NCBI GenBank assembly: GCA_964035575.1
Contig: OZ037894.1
Span: 1,240,001 to 1,304,000 of the forward strand
Source: Rhynchopus sp. YZ270_cl-10
Taxonomy: Eukaryota; Euglenozoa; Diplonemea; Diplonemida; Diplonemidae
DNA: 64,000 nucleotides
Reading direction: 5' to 3'
Part shown: one piece after another, positions 61,510-64,000 of the stretch
Layout: the number at the start of each line of letters is the position of its first letter
How positions within the stretch are numbered: position 1 is the first letter of the stretch
Position numbers and translations under genes: made by a program
The notes under the pieces: generated by a model
Databases searched by the model: none
What the model saw: the letters and a program-made list of their open reading frames with translations, nothing else
What the model was told of the DNA's origin: nothing

Positions 61510-64000
61510 TCGAAAAAATCGACCAAAAAATCGTCATTTTTCGGGGTCACGGTGACAAAAAGTTGCATTTTTTCACGAAAAATGGTCGGAATGTGACTTG
61601 AATGGGCTCTAATGGGTATATTATGCACACAACATACCTAAATTATGTCGATATTTCACCGGCGGAGCCGAAAACATCGATTTTCAGGGTGTGCAAAACT
61701 GTAAAAATGACGAAAATCGGAAAAATGACGATTTTTTGGTGAAAATATTTTTCACAGAAAATCGAATTTTACTATTAAGATTGGCTTTGGGCATGACCCA
61801 GTAAGGTTACTATGGGCCCCATGGGACATATACACCCGAATACCAGGCCGTATTTTCAAAAAGTTGATAATCCCAGTATATGGTATGGCCCTGTGGTACG
61901 AAATTTTTGGCCGAAAAAATCGACCAAAAAATCGTCATTTTTCGGGGTCACGGTGACAAAAAGTTGCATTTTTTCACGAAAAATGGTCGGAATGTGACTT
62001 GAATGGGCTCTAATGGGTATATTATGCACATAACATACCTAAATTATGTCGATATTTCACCGGCGGAGCCGAAAAAATCGATTTTCAGGGTGTGCAAAAC
62101 TGTAAAAATCACCAAAATCCCAAAAATCACGATTTTTTTTCAAAAATATTTTTTTCAAAAAAATCGATTTTAAAATATTGGTTTGGCTTGTGCGGGGACC
62201 TGAATCTGGGGCAACATACCCTGTGGGACATACTGGGCCCGATGCAAGGCCGATTTTTCAAAAATATGGTTGCCCCGGTAGACGGTATGGCCCTGCAGGT
62301 CAGTGCATCGGGCCAAAAATCATGAAAAAATCATGATTTTGGGGTCTGGCACCCCATGGGCACATATATCTGGGGGTGTGAAATATGCATGGAATCGACC
62401 GATTGGGGGTGTTATAGGTCCTGGGGGCCCACATGGGCCATATTTCACGCTATTGGGTCACGGGAAAGTGATTTTGACATTTTTTCATCGATTTTAGCTG
62501 TGAGAACCCTTCAAAAACACTGATTTTGGGGTGTTTCTGAGACGGTACGCTATACCCAGGGTCATATTAGGTATTAGTCCGGTCGACTTTTTGAAAAAAC
62601 GACCCCGCAATGGACTCAGGGGTGCCAGATAGTGTATATGCACCAGAATGGATTCACGGGAAAAGTCAAAATTGGGTGTCAGATACATGCTGCCATAAGT
62701 GACGAATTTCAAAAGTTGAGATTTTTCGAAAATCAGGGTTCAGTACACGCTGTACCCAATCCTGGGGGCCAAAATTTTCAACTTTTTGAAAAAACGGGCG
62801 GTATATGGCCCTAAAGTGTCAAAATGAGTTAATTGCGACCTCGGACGGCCTCCGGAGATGAGTAGAAGTTTATTTACTGAAAAAAAAAGTCAAAACACAG
62901 GCAAAATCCCACCTTCCACAGGTACAGTCAAAACTTTTATCCAGATCTCATGTTTTTTCAAAAAATTTTAAATTGTTTTTATGACTAACACCTCCGAAAT
63001 TTTTCCTGATAAGATGGAATATGGTCCTGTCGTAGTATGCAGTGTGTTTGCAGGCAAAAATTTGCATTTTCTCGCCCCAGACATTTTTTTATACATAAAA
63101 GTGCATAAAGGGACCCCTGACCCCAAAATCCGGGTTCCAGCTTTTTGAAGGGGTCACCCTACAGGCCACCTCAAAAAGTTGGCCCGTAGGGCCAGCTTTT
63201 TGAAAAAACGGGGTTGCGATGTGTCCTGGGGGCCCGAAGGGCCCCCAGGACACATCGCTGGGAAAAAAATATTAGGTTTTTGGGGGTCTATATAGGGTTG
63301 CTGTGGGGGTCACATGGCCGAAAAATGGCCATTTTTGGCCTATTTTTGGCCATTTTTTTAAGGTAAAAAATCCACTTTTTTTTTGTACATCCCCTTGCCC
63401 CCGGTAAAATTTACCAAACATATGGCCCTGTTGGACATACTGGGCCCATGAGTCGGTCGCTGGATCACCAAACTAGTTGCCCTATTTGCTAAAATCATGT
63501 TTTCAGGGTCAAAAATAGGGTGTTTTTTAGGGTCAAAAATAGGGTGTTTTTCAGGGGTATGTTAACCACGTATGTGTCTTAGGGACCAAATTTTCCAGGA
63601 ATGTGAACCAATCGGGTCGCAATGGGTCCAGGGGGCCCGGAGGGCCCCCATGCAGGGAAAATTTGCAACAATCCTGGGCAATGCTGGGGGCCGATAGGGT
63701 GTGCCTATACACGTGTTTTTACGTGTTTTTGGGCACTTTTCAGGATTTTCGAAAATTTTTGCAACACCAAAATCAAAAATTTCGGTCTAGGAGGCCCATA
63801 TCTGGAAAAAATCGATATTCCAATGGCCTCATTGGGACATATTGGGCCCAGGACCCTATTTTCAGGTCCCAGGAAAAGCCAAAACAATAAAAAAAATAGC
63901 TCAGGCGACCCCCAAAAATAGGCGAAAAACAGCCATTTTTAGGGTGTTTTTTAGGGGTATTTTTACACACACAAATTGTTTACCATAGCACACCCCCAGG
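61510..64000. repeat. Degenerate satellite with about 400-bp period
   Basis: The block at 61513-61710 repeats almost exactly at 61914-62110 (offset 401). The string GGGACATA(C/T)TGGGCCC or close variants occurs near 61822, 62225, 63433 and 63833, all multiples of about 400-403 apart. Intervening units are diverged. The array runs to the window end. No gene recognised. Confidence 0.7.

Overview
The window looks like nuclear DNA of a repeat-rich protist. Genes are GC-rich with the standard stop codons. They are separated by AT-rich, homopolymer-rich spacers full of foldback and inverted-repeat elements, microsatellites and satellites. Typical eukaryotic families are present: anoctamin, BCD1/ZNHIT6, F-box/LRR, CX9C proteins, a Cache-cyclase receptor and a PC-esterase-like enzyme. 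A GT-AG intron and a 5S rRNA sequence also point to a eukaryote. Every gene I accept as host coding is on the + strand, and several starts follow a polypyrimidine-AG stretch. This fits the directional gene clusters and spliced-leader addition of Euglenozoa, but no spliced leader was found, so the lineage stays open.

Layout. 0-8 kb: a truncated beta-propeller membrane protein, a UBL-LRR protein, a 2.15-kb foldback element and a PDZ/coiled-coil protein. 9.4-10.7 kb: an inverted-repeat element with an amplified 260-bp tail, with an inverted shorter copy at 18.2-19.0 kb. 12.6-23.1 kb: a BCD1-like gene (HIT finger, cold-shock domain, CCCH fingers) and a quadruple-CX9C gene. This pair is partly duplicated in tandem. 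The second BCD1 copy is a 3' remnant carrying a reversed patch of a histidyl-tRNA synthetase gene, and about 4.1 kb of repeat DNA separates it from the second CX9C gene. 23-29 kb: an F-box/LRR protein, a small PH-like protein and a multi-pass membrane protein. 30.3-31.7 kb: a second foldback element. 32.0-40.8 kb: a giant ankyrin-anoctamin fusion with one 49-nt intron. 41.3-46 kb: a Cache receptor with a degenerate cyclase domain and a UBL-WD40-like protein; these two share a duplicated upstream block. 46.2-52.8 kb: a duplicated segment in which one copy preserves the empty site of an inverted-repeat transposon found in the other. 53.6-54.7 kb: an SGNH/PC-esterase-like protein. 55.5-64 kb: gene-free satellite DNA, starting with a 5S rRNA sequence that runs into a 9-bp satellite and including a 2.1-kb, almost perfect 8-bp satellite.

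No operon-like pathway is evident. A signalling and membrane theme recurs (ankyrin-anoctamin, Cache-cyclase receptor, multi-pass protein, PH-like and PDZ-like proteins). The strongest leads are the ankyrin-anoctamin fusion, the BCD1-CSD-CCCH fusion, the reversed HisRS patch, the transposon with its preserved empty site, and the 5S-satellite junction.
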